The translations under genes and the position numbers were made by a program. From assembly GCF_023897065.1 (NCBI RefSeq), contig NZ_JAMHIV010000013.1, positions 163,071-227,070 of the forward strand: 64,000 nt of DNA, given 5' to 3'. The notes under the pieces are model-generated. The model was not told where the DNA came from, made no database searches, and worked only from the letters and a program-made list of their open reading frames with translations. This DNA comes from Crossiella sp. SN42 (lineage in GTDB: Bacteria; Actinomycetota; Actinomycetes; Mycobacteriales; Pseudonocardiaceae). Each line of letters opens with the position of its first letter. Position 1 is the stretch's first letter. Positions 8,652 to 16,763 of the stretch are shown here, piece after piece.

Positions 8652-8939
8652 ATGGCTCCCGGACTCGCCGCGGTGGCGGCCTCCCGCGAGTGGACCGGCG
8701 AGGACGGCGTCCGGCTGCCCGCCGGTGACGTGCACGCCTGGTGGCCGCGGACCAACCAGACGGTGTGCGGGCTGGCGCTGCGCCGGTCCCAGCTGGCGCC
8801 GTTCCCGCACGTGGTCTGGCCGGACGCGGTGTGGCTGACCCAGTCTGAGGAGGCGCGGGATCAGCTGCTGCGGCTGTGCCACCGGTGCACGGCGGCCATG
8901 GCTCCTCGGCCGCGGCGGCGGGAGCGGGTTCGCCGGTGA
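8652..8939 (+). CDS. Small zinc-finger-like protein upstream of recQ
   Basis: This 95-residue protein contains the spaced pattern DVHAWW ... TVCGLAL ... LCHRC, i.e. H-x(n)-CG-x(n)-CxxC, a likely zinc site. I know a loose family of small actinobacterial proteins with this arrangement; another copy in the window is at 35049-35267. Its stop overlaps the GTG start of recQ (GTGA), which supports a real coding sequence and translational coupling. The ATG at 8652 is chosen as the first in frame after the preceding stop. The basic C-terminus PRPRRRERVRR could touch nucleic acid. Function is unknown. Confidence 0.6.
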   Translation: MAPGLAAVAASREWTGEDGVRLPAGDVHAWWPRTNQTVCGLALRRSQLAPFPHVVWPDAVWLTQSEEARDQLLRLCHRCTAAMAPRPRRRERVRR

Positions 8940-10567
8940 CGAGCTCAGCCGGGTATGAGGACGAGTTGAGCAGGGTTGCCGCGGAGAAGTTCGGCTGGCC
9001 GGAGCTGCGCCCGGAGCAGCTGCGCGCGATGGCGTTGCTGATGGCAGGGCACGACGTGCTCGCGGTGCTGCCCACCGGCGCGGGGAAGTCCGCGATCTAC
9101 CAGGTGCCCGCGCTGCTGCTGGCCGGGCCGACCGTGGTGGTCTCGCCGCTGATCGCCCTGCAACGTGACCAGGTGGACGGCATCGCCGGCAGCGGGGCTC
9201 CGGCGGCGGTGGCGGTGAACTCCGCGCTGCGGGCCGCCGAGCGGGACCAGGCCTGGCGGTCGCTGCGCGCGGGCGAGGCCGAGTACCTGTTCCTCGCGCC
9301 CGAGCAGCTGGCCAAGGAGGACCTGGTGGCCGAGCTGGCCGGGCTGGGGGTGTCGCTGTTCGTGGTGGACGAGGCGCACTGCGTCTCGGCCTGGGGCCAC
9401 GACTTCCGGCCGGACTACCTGCGGCTGGCCCCGGTCATCGCCCGGCTCGGCCGGCCGAGGGTGCTCGCCCTGACCGCCACCGCGGCCCCACCGGTGCGCG
9501 CGGACATCGCGGAGCGGCTCGGCCTGCGCGAGCACCGCGAGGTGGTCACCAGCTTCGACCGGCCCAACCTGACCCTGTCCGTGCGGCGCTGCGCCGACGA
9601 GGCCGCCCGGCGGGCCGCGGTGCTGGCCAGGGCGGCCGAGCCGGTGCGCGGCCGGGGACTGGTCTACACGGCCAGCCGCAAGGACGCCGAGCAGTACGCC
9701 GCCGACCTGGCCGCGGCCGGGGTCCGGGCCGCCGGGTACCACGCCGGGATGAAGGCGGCCGACCGCGACCGGGTGCAGGAGCGGTTCACCGCGGGCGAGC
9801 TGGACGTGGTGGTGGCGACCTCGGCCTTCGGCATGGGCATCGACCTGCCGGACGTGCGGTTCGTGCTGCACGCGGCGATGCCGGAGTCGGTGGACTCCTA
9901 CTACCAGCAGATCGGGCGGGCAGGCCGGGACGACGAGCCCGCCGAGGTCGTCCTGTTCCACCGCCCGCAAGACGCTGCCCTGCAACGGTTCCTGACCAGC
10001 AGCCCGCCGCAGGCGGACACCCTGGCCGAGGTGGCGCGGGCGATCGAGGACCACGACGGCCCGCTGCCGCCCGGCGAGCCCGCGGAGCTGCCCCCTGCCC
10101 GGCGCACCAGGGCGGTCAACCTGCTGGCGGAGGCCGGGGCGGTGAACACCGGCGCGGACGGCCACGTCGAGTACGCCGACCCCGGGCTGACCCCGGAGCA
10201 GGCGGTGGCCAGGGCCACGGCCACGGCCGAAGCGCGGCAGCGGCTGCTGCGGTCCAGGGTGCGGATGATGAGCGGCTACGCCGAGACCACCGGCTGCCGC
10301 CGCCAGTACCTGCTCGGCTACTTCGGCGAAGCGCACGACGGCGGCTGCCGCGCCTGCGACAACTGCCTCAGCGGCGTGGCCGAGCCGCGACCGGCGGAAG
10401 ACCCGGAGTTCCCGCCCAACAGCGCGGTGCGGCATCGGGAGTGGGGGCACGGCGTGGTGGTCTCCGCCGAGGGGGACCGGCTGACCGTGCTGTTCGACGA
10501 GCAGGGCTACCGGACGCTGTCCCTGGCGGCCGTGCGCGAGCGGAACCTGCTCAGCGCGGCGGACTGA
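8936..10567 (+). CDS. recQ: RecQ-family ATP-dependent DNA helicase
   Basis: This 543-residue protein starts at GTG 8936, which overlaps the previous stop. Helicase motifs occur in order: LRPEQLRAM (motif 0), LPTGAGKSAIYQ (Walker A), SPLIALQRDQV, VVDEAHCVSAWGHDFRP (DEAH box plus aromatic loop), LTATA (motif III), LVYTASRKD (IV), VATSAFGMGID (V) and QQIGRAGRD (VI). A RecQ zinc module follows with CRRQYLLGYF and CRACDNC. The last about 45 residues (REWGHGVVVSAEGDRLTVLF) form a Tudor-like fold resembling the tail of PcrA/UvrD-type helicases rather than an HRDC domain. It unwinds DNA 3'-5' in recombination and repair. Confidence 0.95.
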   Translation: MTSSAGYEDELSRVAAEKFGWPELRPEQLRAMALLMAGHDVLAVLPTGAGKSAIYQVPALLLAGPTVVVSPLIALQRDQVDGIAGSGAPAAVAVNSALRAAERDQAWRSLRAGEAEYLFLAPEQLAKEDLVAELAGLGVSLFVVDEAHCVSAWGHDFRPDYLRLAPVIARLGRPRVLALTATAAPPVRADIAERLGLREHREVVTSFDRPNLTLSVRRCADEAARRAAVLARAAEPVRGRGLVYTASRKDAEQYAADLAAAGVRAAGYHAGMKAADRDRVQERFTAGELDVVVATSAFGMGIDLPDVRFVLHAAMPESVDSYYQQIGRAGRDDEPAEVVLFHRPQDAALQRFLTSSPPQADTLAEVARAIEDHDGPLPPGEPAELPPARRTRAVNLLAEAGAVNTGADGHVEYADPGLTPEQAVARATATAEARQRLLRSRVRMMSGYAETTGCRRQYLLGYFGEAHDGGCRACDNCLSGVAEPRPAEDPEFPPNSAVRHREWGHGVVVSAEGDRLTVLFDEQGYRTLSLAAVRERNLLSAAD

Positions 10568-10597
10568 GACGACAGGAGCGGACCAGCCGGCCCGGCG

Positions 10598-10639
10598 GAC
10601 GGCCTCGTCCATAGCGGATCGCGCCGGGGCGAGGCCGTC
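10598..10639. terminator. Hairpin between convergent recQ and EF-hand genes
   Basis: GACGGCCTCG (10598-10607) and CGAGGCCGTC (10630-10639) form a perfect 10-bp stem with a 22-nt loop, placed between two convergent genes. There is no U-tract, as is common for actinobacterial terminators. Confidence 0.55.
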
Positions 10640-10651
10640 ACCGCGCGGCGT

Positions 10652-11200
10652 TCAGCCCAGCAGCCCCGTCCCGGGGGCATCGGGATCGGAGCTGGTGAAC
10701 AGCTCCCGCAGAGCCGCCACGAACTCGGCGTAGTCGATCACGCCGTCACCGTTCTGGTCGATCCGGTCGAATGCCGCGCCCGCGATGTCGTCACCCACGT
10801 CCGCGGAGCGGTACAGCTCGATGTACTCCCCGCGGTCGACTTGTCCGTCGCCATCCCGGTCAATCGCCTCGAACACCGATTCGGCGGCCTTCAGATAGGA
10901 CTGTTCCAGATAATCCGGGTTTTCCGCCAGGCCACGTTCGGTGGCCGCGATGAACTCCTCTCTGCTCACCTGTCCGTCACCATCGGAGTCGGCGTCCCGT
11001 TCGATCTGCGCCCACCAGCCGCGGAAGGCGGCGGTGATGTTCTCCCTGCGGTGTGCCGCCGCTCCCGGTGCGAGCCGGTCGGCCATCTGCGTGGCCAGCG
11101 CGTCGAAGTCCTCGGCGGTGATGATGCCGTCCCTGGTGATGTCGAGCGTGTCGAACGCTTTGCCGAGGTTGGCGTCCTGAATCGGTGATTCGGTGCTCAC
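10652..11200 (-). CDS. Calerythrin-like EF-hand calcium-binding protein
   Basis: This 182-residue protein starts at GTG 11200 behind GGGAGG. Four EF-hand loops are visible: DITRDGIITAED (about residues 18-29, degenerate in the middle), DADSDGDGQVSREE (about 70), DRDGDGQVDRGE (about 112) and DQNGDGVIDYAE (about 146). Length and spacing match calerythrin of Saccharopolyspora erythraea and related sarcoplasmic-type calcium buffers. No signal peptide is present, so it should be cytosolic. A second member of the family is at 52875-53396. Role: calcium buffering or sensing. Confidence 0.9.
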   Translation of the reverse strand: MSTESPIQDANLGKAFDTLDITRDGIITAEDFDALATQMADRLAPGAAAHRRENITAAFRGWWAQIERDADSDGDGQVSREEFIAATERGLAENPDYLEQSYLKAAESVFEAIDRDGDGQVDRGEYIELYRSADVGDDIAGAAFDRIDQNGDGVIDYAEFVAALRELFTSSDPDAPGTGLLG

Positions 11201-11324
11201 GTGCTGCCTCCCGGTCGCTGACTCCTCTTGGAGTAAACCGCTTCCGCTCATCGGCATACCAGGGTGATTCCACGGTGCACGCATTCGGCCGTACCCGGCC
11301 GGGAAGCCTAGATATCCGGTGTTG

Positions 11325-11696
11325 TCAGCGGGCCGCGGTGCCACCGGCGCGGGTGGCCGGAAACGTCACGCCCGTGTGGCAGAGGCGGCGCACCCAGCCG
11401 GCCACCGCGCGCGGCGGCGGCCGGTGCTCGCCGTCCAGGCGGGCCACCACCTCCAGGTCCGCGCCGCAGCGGGTCTCCACCGCGACCGCCCAGCCGCGGT
11501 CCGCTGCCCACAGCAGGGCGACATCGCGGCCGGGGAAGTCCGGTAGTCGCTCCTCCAGTGGCAGGTACACGCTGACCGGGCGCTCCTGCTCCACGCACAG
11601 GCAGTCCCCGCGCAACCCGAGCGCGGCGGCGACCCGCCGGAGGTAGTGGCGCGCGGCGCGCACCGGTTCGTCGTCGTCCTCGAACCGAAGCTCCAT
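11325..11696 (-). CDS. DUF6292-like protein
   Basis: This 123-residue protein starts at ATG 11696. It reads as one compact domain beginning RAARHYLRRVAAALGLRGD, with the features LPDFPGRDVALLWAADRGWA and WVRRLCHTG. This matches small proteins common in Pseudonocardiaceae that I recall as DUF6292. There is no signal peptide or membrane segment. It stands alone, convergent to nothing close and about 60 bp from the hydrolase gene upstream on the same strand. Function is unknown. Confidence 0.65.
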   Translation of the reverse strand: MELRFEDDDEPVRAARHYLRRVAAALGLRGDCLCVEQERPVSVYLPLEERLPDFPGRDVALLWAADRGWAVAVETRCGADLEVVARLDGEHRPPPRAVAGWVRRLCHTGVTFPATRAGGTAAR

Positions 11697-11758
11697 CCAG
11701 ACCGCCGCCCTTCGCCCAGCCGGGCCCTCCGGCGTGTCTGCCTGATACCCGGACCGGG

Positions 11759-12535
11759 CTAGCGCAACCGCCCGTCCGGTCCCGGCAGGTCACTGTTCCG
11801 ATCCAGTGCGGCCTCGGCGATCAACCGGGAGGTCAGGCCGCCCTGGCCGTAGGGGAAGGCGTGCGCGCCGGGCAGGGTGCGGGACACCGCCTCCGGTGCG
11901 GCGGCGGCGAGCCGGTCGACCCAGTCCTGCGGGGCGAAGCCGTCCTGTTCGCCGCGGGCCAGCAGCACCGGGCAGCCAACGCGGGTGATCAGCTGTTCCG
12001 GCCGGTCCCGCTGGGCGGAGCGGACGAACCGGGCGACCTGCCGCGCCCCGCCGCGCAGGTAGTAGGGCACGGTCACCGGGAGCAGCCCGAGCGGTTCGTG
12101 CCGGGAGCTGTGCAGGTAGCCGCGGAAGAGTCCGGGCAGCCTGCGCTGCTCCGGCGGGAAGGTCGGGCCCAGCAGCACCAGGGAGCGCACCCGGTCCGGC
12201 CGGTCCACCGCCGCCCGCAACGCGGCCTGCGCGCCGGTGGAGTGCCCGACCAGCACCACCGGCTCGTCCGGCACGTCCAGCCAGGCGGCCACCGTTTCGG
12301 CCACCGCGCCCAGTTCGGCCGGACAGGCCAGCGGGCCGCGCTTGCCGAAGCCGGGCACGTCCAGCAGGAAGGCCCGGGCCCACGCGCCGCAGCCGGCCAG
12401 GGTGTCGTGCAGGTAGCCCAGCGCGCCCAGCCCCGGCACCAGCACCACCACCGGGCCCCGCTCGCCCGCGGTCAGGCTGCGCACGCTGGCGTCCGCCACC
12501 TCGTCCCACCGCTCCCGCCACGGCTGCTCGGTCAT
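11759..12535 (-). CDS. Alpha/beta-fold hydrolase
   Basis: This 258-residue protein starts at ATG 12535 behind GGAGGAGGCGCG. The oxyanion region is VVVLVPGLGALGYL, the nucleophile elbow GHSTGAQAA (Ser), a possible acid is in LLARGEQDGFAP, and the catalytic His is in LPGAHAFPYG near the C-terminus. The fold is typical of esterases, lipases and related hydrolases. The substrate cannot be told. The gene is divergent from the trypsin-like gene at 12729. Confidence 0.85.
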   Translation of the reverse strand: MTEQPWRERWDEVADASVRSLTAGERGPVVVLVPGLGALGYLHDTLAGCGAWARAFLLDVPGFGKRGPLACPAELGAVAETVAAWLDVPDEPVVLVGHSTGAQAALRAAVDRPDRVRSLVLLGPTFPPEQRRLPGLFRGYLHSSRHEPLGLLPVTVPYYLRGGARQVARFVRSAQRDRPEQLITRVGCPVLLARGEQDGFAPQDWVDRLAAAAPEAVSRTLPGAHAFPYGQGGLTSRLIAEAALDRNSDLPGPDGRLR

Positions 12536-12728
12536 CGCGCCTCCTCCGCCGGTCTGCCCGAAGCAGGCCTACCGCCGACAGGCGCGGCCCAAACCGAGGG
12601 GCAGGACAGAAGTACTGGTCACCACGCACCCGGCTGGTGGCTGGTGGTTCGGCCGTGCGGCTGCTGCACGCCCCGGCCGCGGGTGCGAGGTTGAGGTCGT
12701 TGACCGAACAACTGGGGGAGAGTCCCGC

Positions 12729-14396
12729 ATGTCCTCGACCACCCGGCTACCCGCCGGACTGCTCGCCGTGCTGATCGCGCTGCTGGCCGCGCCGACCGCG
12801 CAGGCGGTCAGCGGCGCTCCGGTGCCCGACGGCGGCCACCGGTTCACCGTCAAGCTGGACACCGGCGACGGGGCTCGCGCCTGCTCCGGCGCGCTCGTCG
12901 ACCCGCAGTGGGTGCTCACCGCCGCCTCCTGCTTCACCTTCGAGCCGGGGGAGACCCTGCGGCCCGGCCCGCCGGGCAGGCCCGCGCGGGCCACGGTCGG
13001 CCGGACCGCGCTGTCCCAGACCGGCGGCCAGGTCCTCAGCGTGGCCTACCTGGAGCCGCGCGCGGACCGGAACGTGGTGCTGGCCAAGCTGGCGCACCGG
13101 GTCCTGGACGTGCCGGTGGCGCCGATCGGCGGGGCGCCGGCGGCGGGGGAGAAGGTGCGCGTGGCCGGGTTCGGCCGCACCGCCACCGAGTGGACCCCGG
13201 ACCGGTTGCACGCCGCGCCGTTCACGGTGAGCGCGGTCGGCGCGACCACGGTCGATCTCACCGGTGACGGCGCGAACACCGGTGTGTGCAAGGGAGACTC
13301 GGGCGGTCCCGCGTTCCGCGAGCGGGACGGCCGGGCCGAGCTGGTGGCCGTGCACCACACCTCCTGGCAGCGCGGCTGCCTCGGTGAGACCGAGCAGCGC
13401 AACCTGGCGGTGGAGTCCAGAGTGGACGATCTCGCGGGCTGGGTGCGCGAGCGGATCGCCGTCGACGACCCGGATCCCGGTCCCGGCAACGGCCCCGCCG
13501 CGCTGGCCGCGGGCGATCAGCTCAACTTCTTCGGCCGCGGCACCGACAACCAGCTGCACCGCTGGTGGTATGCGCCCGGCCAGCCCACCCAGCGGGAGGT
13601 GCTGGGCGCGGGGATCGCGGGCAAACCGGCCGCGGTGCTCTACCGCGACCAGCTGACCGTCTTCGCCAGGGGCGCGGACGGCACGCTGCGGCACTGGTGG
13701 CACGACGGCACCCGGTTCCACCACGACGTGTGGGGCGAGGGACTGGCCGGTGACCCGACAGTGTTGCTGTACAAGGGAGAGCTGACCGTCTTCGCCAGGG
13801 GCACCGACGGTTCGTTGAAGCACTGGTGGTTCGACGGCCAGCTGCGCCACGACACCTGGGGCACTGGTCTGGCCGGCGATCCGGTGGCCACGCAGTTCGG
13901 CGAGGAGCTGACCGTGTTCGCCCGCGGCGGCGACAACAGCCTGCGGCACTGGTGGTTCAACGGCAGCCTGCACAGCGACACCTGGGGCACCGGCATCCTG
14001 GGCAACCCGGCCGCGCTGGTCTACCGCAACGAGCTGACCGTCTTCGCCAGGGGCACGGACGGTTCGCTGAAGCACTGGTGGTTCAGCGGGAGCCTGCGGC
14101 ACGACTCCTGGGGGCTGGGCATCAGCGGCAACCCGGCCGCGGTCGTCTTCGGCGACCACCTCACCGTGTTCGCCCGCGGCAGCGACAACAGCTTGCAGCA
14201 CTGGTGGTTCGACGGGCAGCTGCACCGGGACTCCTGGGGCGGCGGGGTGACCGCGACGCCGAGTGTCACGGTGTACCGCGGGCAGGAGCTGACCGTGTTC
14301 GCGCGCGGGGACAACGGCGGTCTGGAGCACTGGTGGTTCGTCGCGGGCGGCGCGGCGCACCAGCGGGACTCCTGGGGCGCGGGGCTCCAGGACTGA
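12729..14396 (+). CDS. Secreted trypsin-fold protein with degenerate triad and C-terminal beta-propeller
   Basis: This 555-residue protein starts at ATG 12729 after GGGGGAGAGTCCCGC. A signal peptide ends near AQAVSG. Residues about 27-245 form an S1 domain: CSGALVDPQWVLTAASCF, NVVLAKLAHRVLDVP, and CKGDSGGPAF. At the usual catalytic His the sequence has Ser (TAASC instead of TAAHC) and at the usual Asp it has Asn (NVVL), while the Ser in GDSGG is kept. Residues about 255-555 hold about seven repeats of 'LTVFARGxDxxLxHWWxxGxxxxDxWGxGxxGxPA', forming a PLL-like lectin beta-propeller. The protein therefore probably binds glycans or surfaces and may not cut peptides. Confidence 0.88.
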   Translation: MSSTTRLPAGLLAVLIALLAAPTAQAVSGAPVPDGGHRFTVKLDTGDGARACSGALVDPQWVLTAASCFTFEPGETLRPGPPGRPARATVGRTALSQTGGQVLSVAYLEPRADRNVVLAKLAHRVLDVPVAPIGGAPAAGEKVRVAGFGRTATEWTPDRLHAAPFTVSAVGATTVDLTGDGANTGVCKGDSGGPAFRERDGRAELVAVHHTSWQRGCLGETEQRNLAVESRVDDLAGWVRERIAVDDPDPGPGNGPAALAAGDQLNFFGRGTDNQLHRWWYAPGQPTQREVLGAGIAGKPAAVLYRDQLTVFARGADGTLRHWWHDGTRFHHDVWGEGLAGDPTVLLYKGELTVFARGTDGSLKHWWFDGQLRHDTWGTGLAGDPVATQFGEELTVFARGGDNSLRHWWFNGSLHSDTWGTGILGNPAALVYRNELTVFARGTDGSLKHWWFSGSLRHDSWGLGISGNPAAVVFGDHLTVFARGSDNSLQHWWFDGQLHRDSWGGGVTATPSVTVYRGQELTVFARGDNGGLEHWWFVAGGAAHQRDSWGAGLQD

Positions 14397-14438
14397 CCGA
14401 TGGGCGTGCCCGGCCGCGATGGGCCGGGCGCACCCGGT
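14396..14438. terminator. Putative terminator hairpin after the trypsin-fold gene
   Basis: An 8-bp perfect core stem GCCCGGCC (14408-14415)/GGCCGGGC (14422-14429) extends imperfectly to ACCG...CGGT on either side. It starts at the stop codon of the trypsin-fold gene, which is convergent with the GTPase gene ending at 14669. Confidence 0.45.
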
Positions 14439-14668
14439 CCAGGTGCACGGCGGTGACCGCGCTGTGCAGGGTGGTGTGCCTGATCACCGTGCGCCCGCCG
14501 CCGGTCCGCTCGCCGGTGCGGATCCCGTTGGCCACCACGGTCCAGCCCTCCGGCGCGTCCACCCGGTCCGGCTGCGCCCACAGCGCGCCCCCCGTTGCCC
14601 AGGCCCGGCAGCAGCGCGGCGGCCCGGCGGCCACCTCCACCGATCGGTCGGCAAGAGCGGCCGTTCGG

Positions 14669-16612
14669 CTACACCCTCCGCAGCACCCACAGCAGGTACT
14701 CCTTGCGGTTCAACGGGTTGTGGTCGGTGCGCGGCCGCTCCGGCACCGGTCCGCGCACCGGCCGGTGCCCGGCGAAGACGCACTCCAGCACCCCCTCGCC
14801 GCGGGTCAGGCCGGGCAGTTGCCGTTGCAGGGTGTGCACCGCGGCCGCCGGGATGTCCCCGGTCAACCGGTAGGCGGCGCCGTGCGCGGTGGTCTCCCTC
14901 GGCACCGCGCCCAGCGGCGCGAGCGCGGCCCGGACCGGGGCCAGGGTGTCGGCCGGGATGTCCAGCTCGAAGCGGTGCAGCGGCTCGTGCACGGTGGTCC
15001 CGGCCTGGCGCAGCGCGGTCATCAGCACCAGCGGGGTGAGCAGCCGGAAGTCGCCCGCGGTGCTGGACATGCTCTTGTCGAAGGTGGCGTGCGCGTGGCT
15101 CTGCCTCGGCGCGTAGCCGGAGCGGACCAGGGTGACCGCGCAGTCGGTGACCGGCCAGCCGTGCAGGCCCTGGCGCAGGGTCTCGTGCACGGTCTCCTCG
15201 ATCGCCTTGAGGAAGGCCGGCGGCAGCGAGCCCAGTTCGATCTCGTAGCCGAAGCGCACCCCCGACCCCGGCGGCGTCGCCTCCAGGCGCAGGCCGATGG
15301 TGGCCAGGAACGGGTTGACCTCCTTGTCCTTGGTCATCACCTCCACCGCCGTGCCGGTGCCGGCCGGGCGTTCCAGGCAGATCGTGGTGGTCTCCCGGAA
15401 CTCCACCGCGATGCCGAACTCCTCGGCCAGGGTCGCCTCGATGACCTCCTTCTGCACCTCGCCGTAGAGGGAGACCGCGATCTCCTGGCGGGTCTCGTCC
15501 CGGCGCAGGTTGATCAGCGGATCGGCCTCGGCGAGCTGGCTGAGCGCCAGGTGCAGCGCGCCCCGATCGGCCGGATTCCTGGGCAGCACCACGGTTTCCA
15601 GCGTCGGCGGCGCGAACTGCCTGCTGAGCGAGGAGCGGGGATGCGGCTGCCCGACCGGGTCGCCGATGCGGATCTCGTCCAGTCCGCGCAGCAGCCCGAT
15701 CCGGCCCGCGGCCACCGCATCCGCGGGCGTGGCCGTGCCGTCGGCGAACACGCTGACCCCGGTGACCTTGCCCTGGCGACCGCGGCCGAAGTCCAGGCGG
15801 TCGCGGGTGCGCACGGTCCCGGCGAACAGCCGCAGGTAGGCCAGCTTCTCCCCGGCCGGGCCGCGGTCGACCTTGAACACGGTGCCGGAGACCGGCGCGG
15901 CCGGATCGCCGGTGTCCGCGGGCAGGAACTCGCGGATGCCCTCGATGAGCGCGTCCACCCCGGCCCCGGTCATCGCCGACCCGGCGTACACCGGGTGCAC
16001 CAGCGCCTGCCGGGTCTGCTCGGTGAGCGCGGCGCGCAGCCGGGGCCACGTCACCGAGCGCTCGTCGGCCAGGTAGTCGGCCAGCAGCGCGTCGTCCTGC
16101 CGGGACAGCACGTCCACCAGGCGGTCGGCAGGGCGAGCGCCCAGGTCCACCACGGAGGGGGTGAGCCGTTCGGTGATCTCGCCCAGCACCCGCGCCGGGT
16201 CCGCGCCGCGCCGGTCGGTCTTGTTGATGAAGATCAGCGCCGGGATGCCCAGCCTGCGCAGCGCGCGCAGCAGCACCCTGGTCTGCGCCTGCACGCCCTC
16301 CACCGCGGAGACCACCAGCACCGCGCCGTCGAGCACGCTGAGCACCCGCTCCACCTCGGCGATGAAGTCCGGGTGGCCGGGGGTGTCGATCAGGTTGACC
16401 GTGGTCCCGCCGAGGGCGAAGGACACCACGGCGGACTTGATGGTGATGCCGCGCCTGCGTTCCAGCGCGAGGGAGTCGGTCTGGGTGTCACCGTGGTCGA
16501 CCCGGCCGATCCGGTCGATGACCCCCGCGGTGTGCAGGAGTCGTTCGGTGAGGCTGGTCTTACCGGCGTCGACGTGCGCCAGGATGCCGAGGTTGATCGT
16601 GTGCGAAGCCAA
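14669..16612 (-). CDS. OtrA/TetM-like ribosomal protection GTPase (elongation factor G-related)
   Basis: This 647-residue protein starts at TTG 16612, with AAGGAC about 7 nt upstream. The GTPase motifs are AHVDAGKTSLTERLL (G1), RRRGITI (G2), DTPGHPDF (G3) and NKTD (G4). Domains II-V follow, with the domain IV/V end YRLTGDIPAAAVHTLQRQLPGLT and the tail LLWVLRRV. It is shorter than EF-G (about 700) and matches ribosomal protection proteins such as OtrA and TetM/TetW, which remove tetracyclines from the ribosome. No tetracycline biosynthesis genes are in view, so it may give intrinsic resistance or act as a general ribosome rescue factor. Confidence 0.88.
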   Translation of the reverse strand: MASHTINLGILAHVDAGKTSLTERLLHTAGVIDRIGRVDHGDTQTDSLALERRRGITIKSAVVSFALGGTTVNLIDTPGHPDFIAEVERVLSVLDGAVLVVSAVEGVQAQTRVLLRALRRLGIPALIFINKTDRRGADPARVLGEITERLTPSVVDLGARPADRLVDVLSRQDDALLADYLADERSVTWPRLRAALTEQTRQALVHPVYAGSAMTGAGVDALIEGIREFLPADTGDPAAPVSGTVFKVDRGPAGEKLAYLRLFAGTVRTRDRLDFGRGRQGKVTGVSVFADGTATPADAVAAGRIGLLRGLDEIRIGDPVGQPHPRSSLSRQFAPPTLETVVLPRNPADRGALHLALSQLAEADPLINLRRDETRQEIAVSLYGEVQKEVIEATLAEEFGIAVEFRETTTICLERPAGTGTAVEVMTKDKEVNPFLATIGLRLEATPPGSGVRFGYEIELGSLPPAFLKAIEETVHETLRQGLHGWPVTDCAVTLVRSGYAPRQSHAHATFDKSMSSTAGDFRLLTPLVLMTALRQAGTTVHEPLHRFELDIPADTLAPVRAALAPLGAVPRETTAHGAAYRLTGDIPAAAVHTLQRQLPGLTRGEGVLECVFAGHRPVRGPVPERPRTDHNPLNRKEYLLWVLRRV

Positions 16613-16763
16613 GCGTCGTGTCCTTGAGGTAGAGGGGGACTCCTTCCCGGTGGCACACGAACGAGGGACGCATGATCATCTCCTAGGTCGGGGGCTGGCA
16701 GCCCTAGGCTGCGCAGCAGACCAGAGTCCGGATTGGGCAGGCAACCGAATATCGGGGGAAGTC

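Noticed and set aside
14266..14640. Possible small bottom-strand gene between the trypsin-fold and GTPase genes
   Set aside because: The frame runs deep into the propeller-coding region, lacks a ribosome site and a recognisable domain; the gap holds a terminator-like hairpin instead.
13826..16627. A 933-codon open top-strand frame opposite the ribosomal protection gene
   Set aside because: It starts in another frame of the trypsin-fold gene and has a His/Gln/Gly-rich composition with no domain, while the bottom strand encodes a full GTPase.
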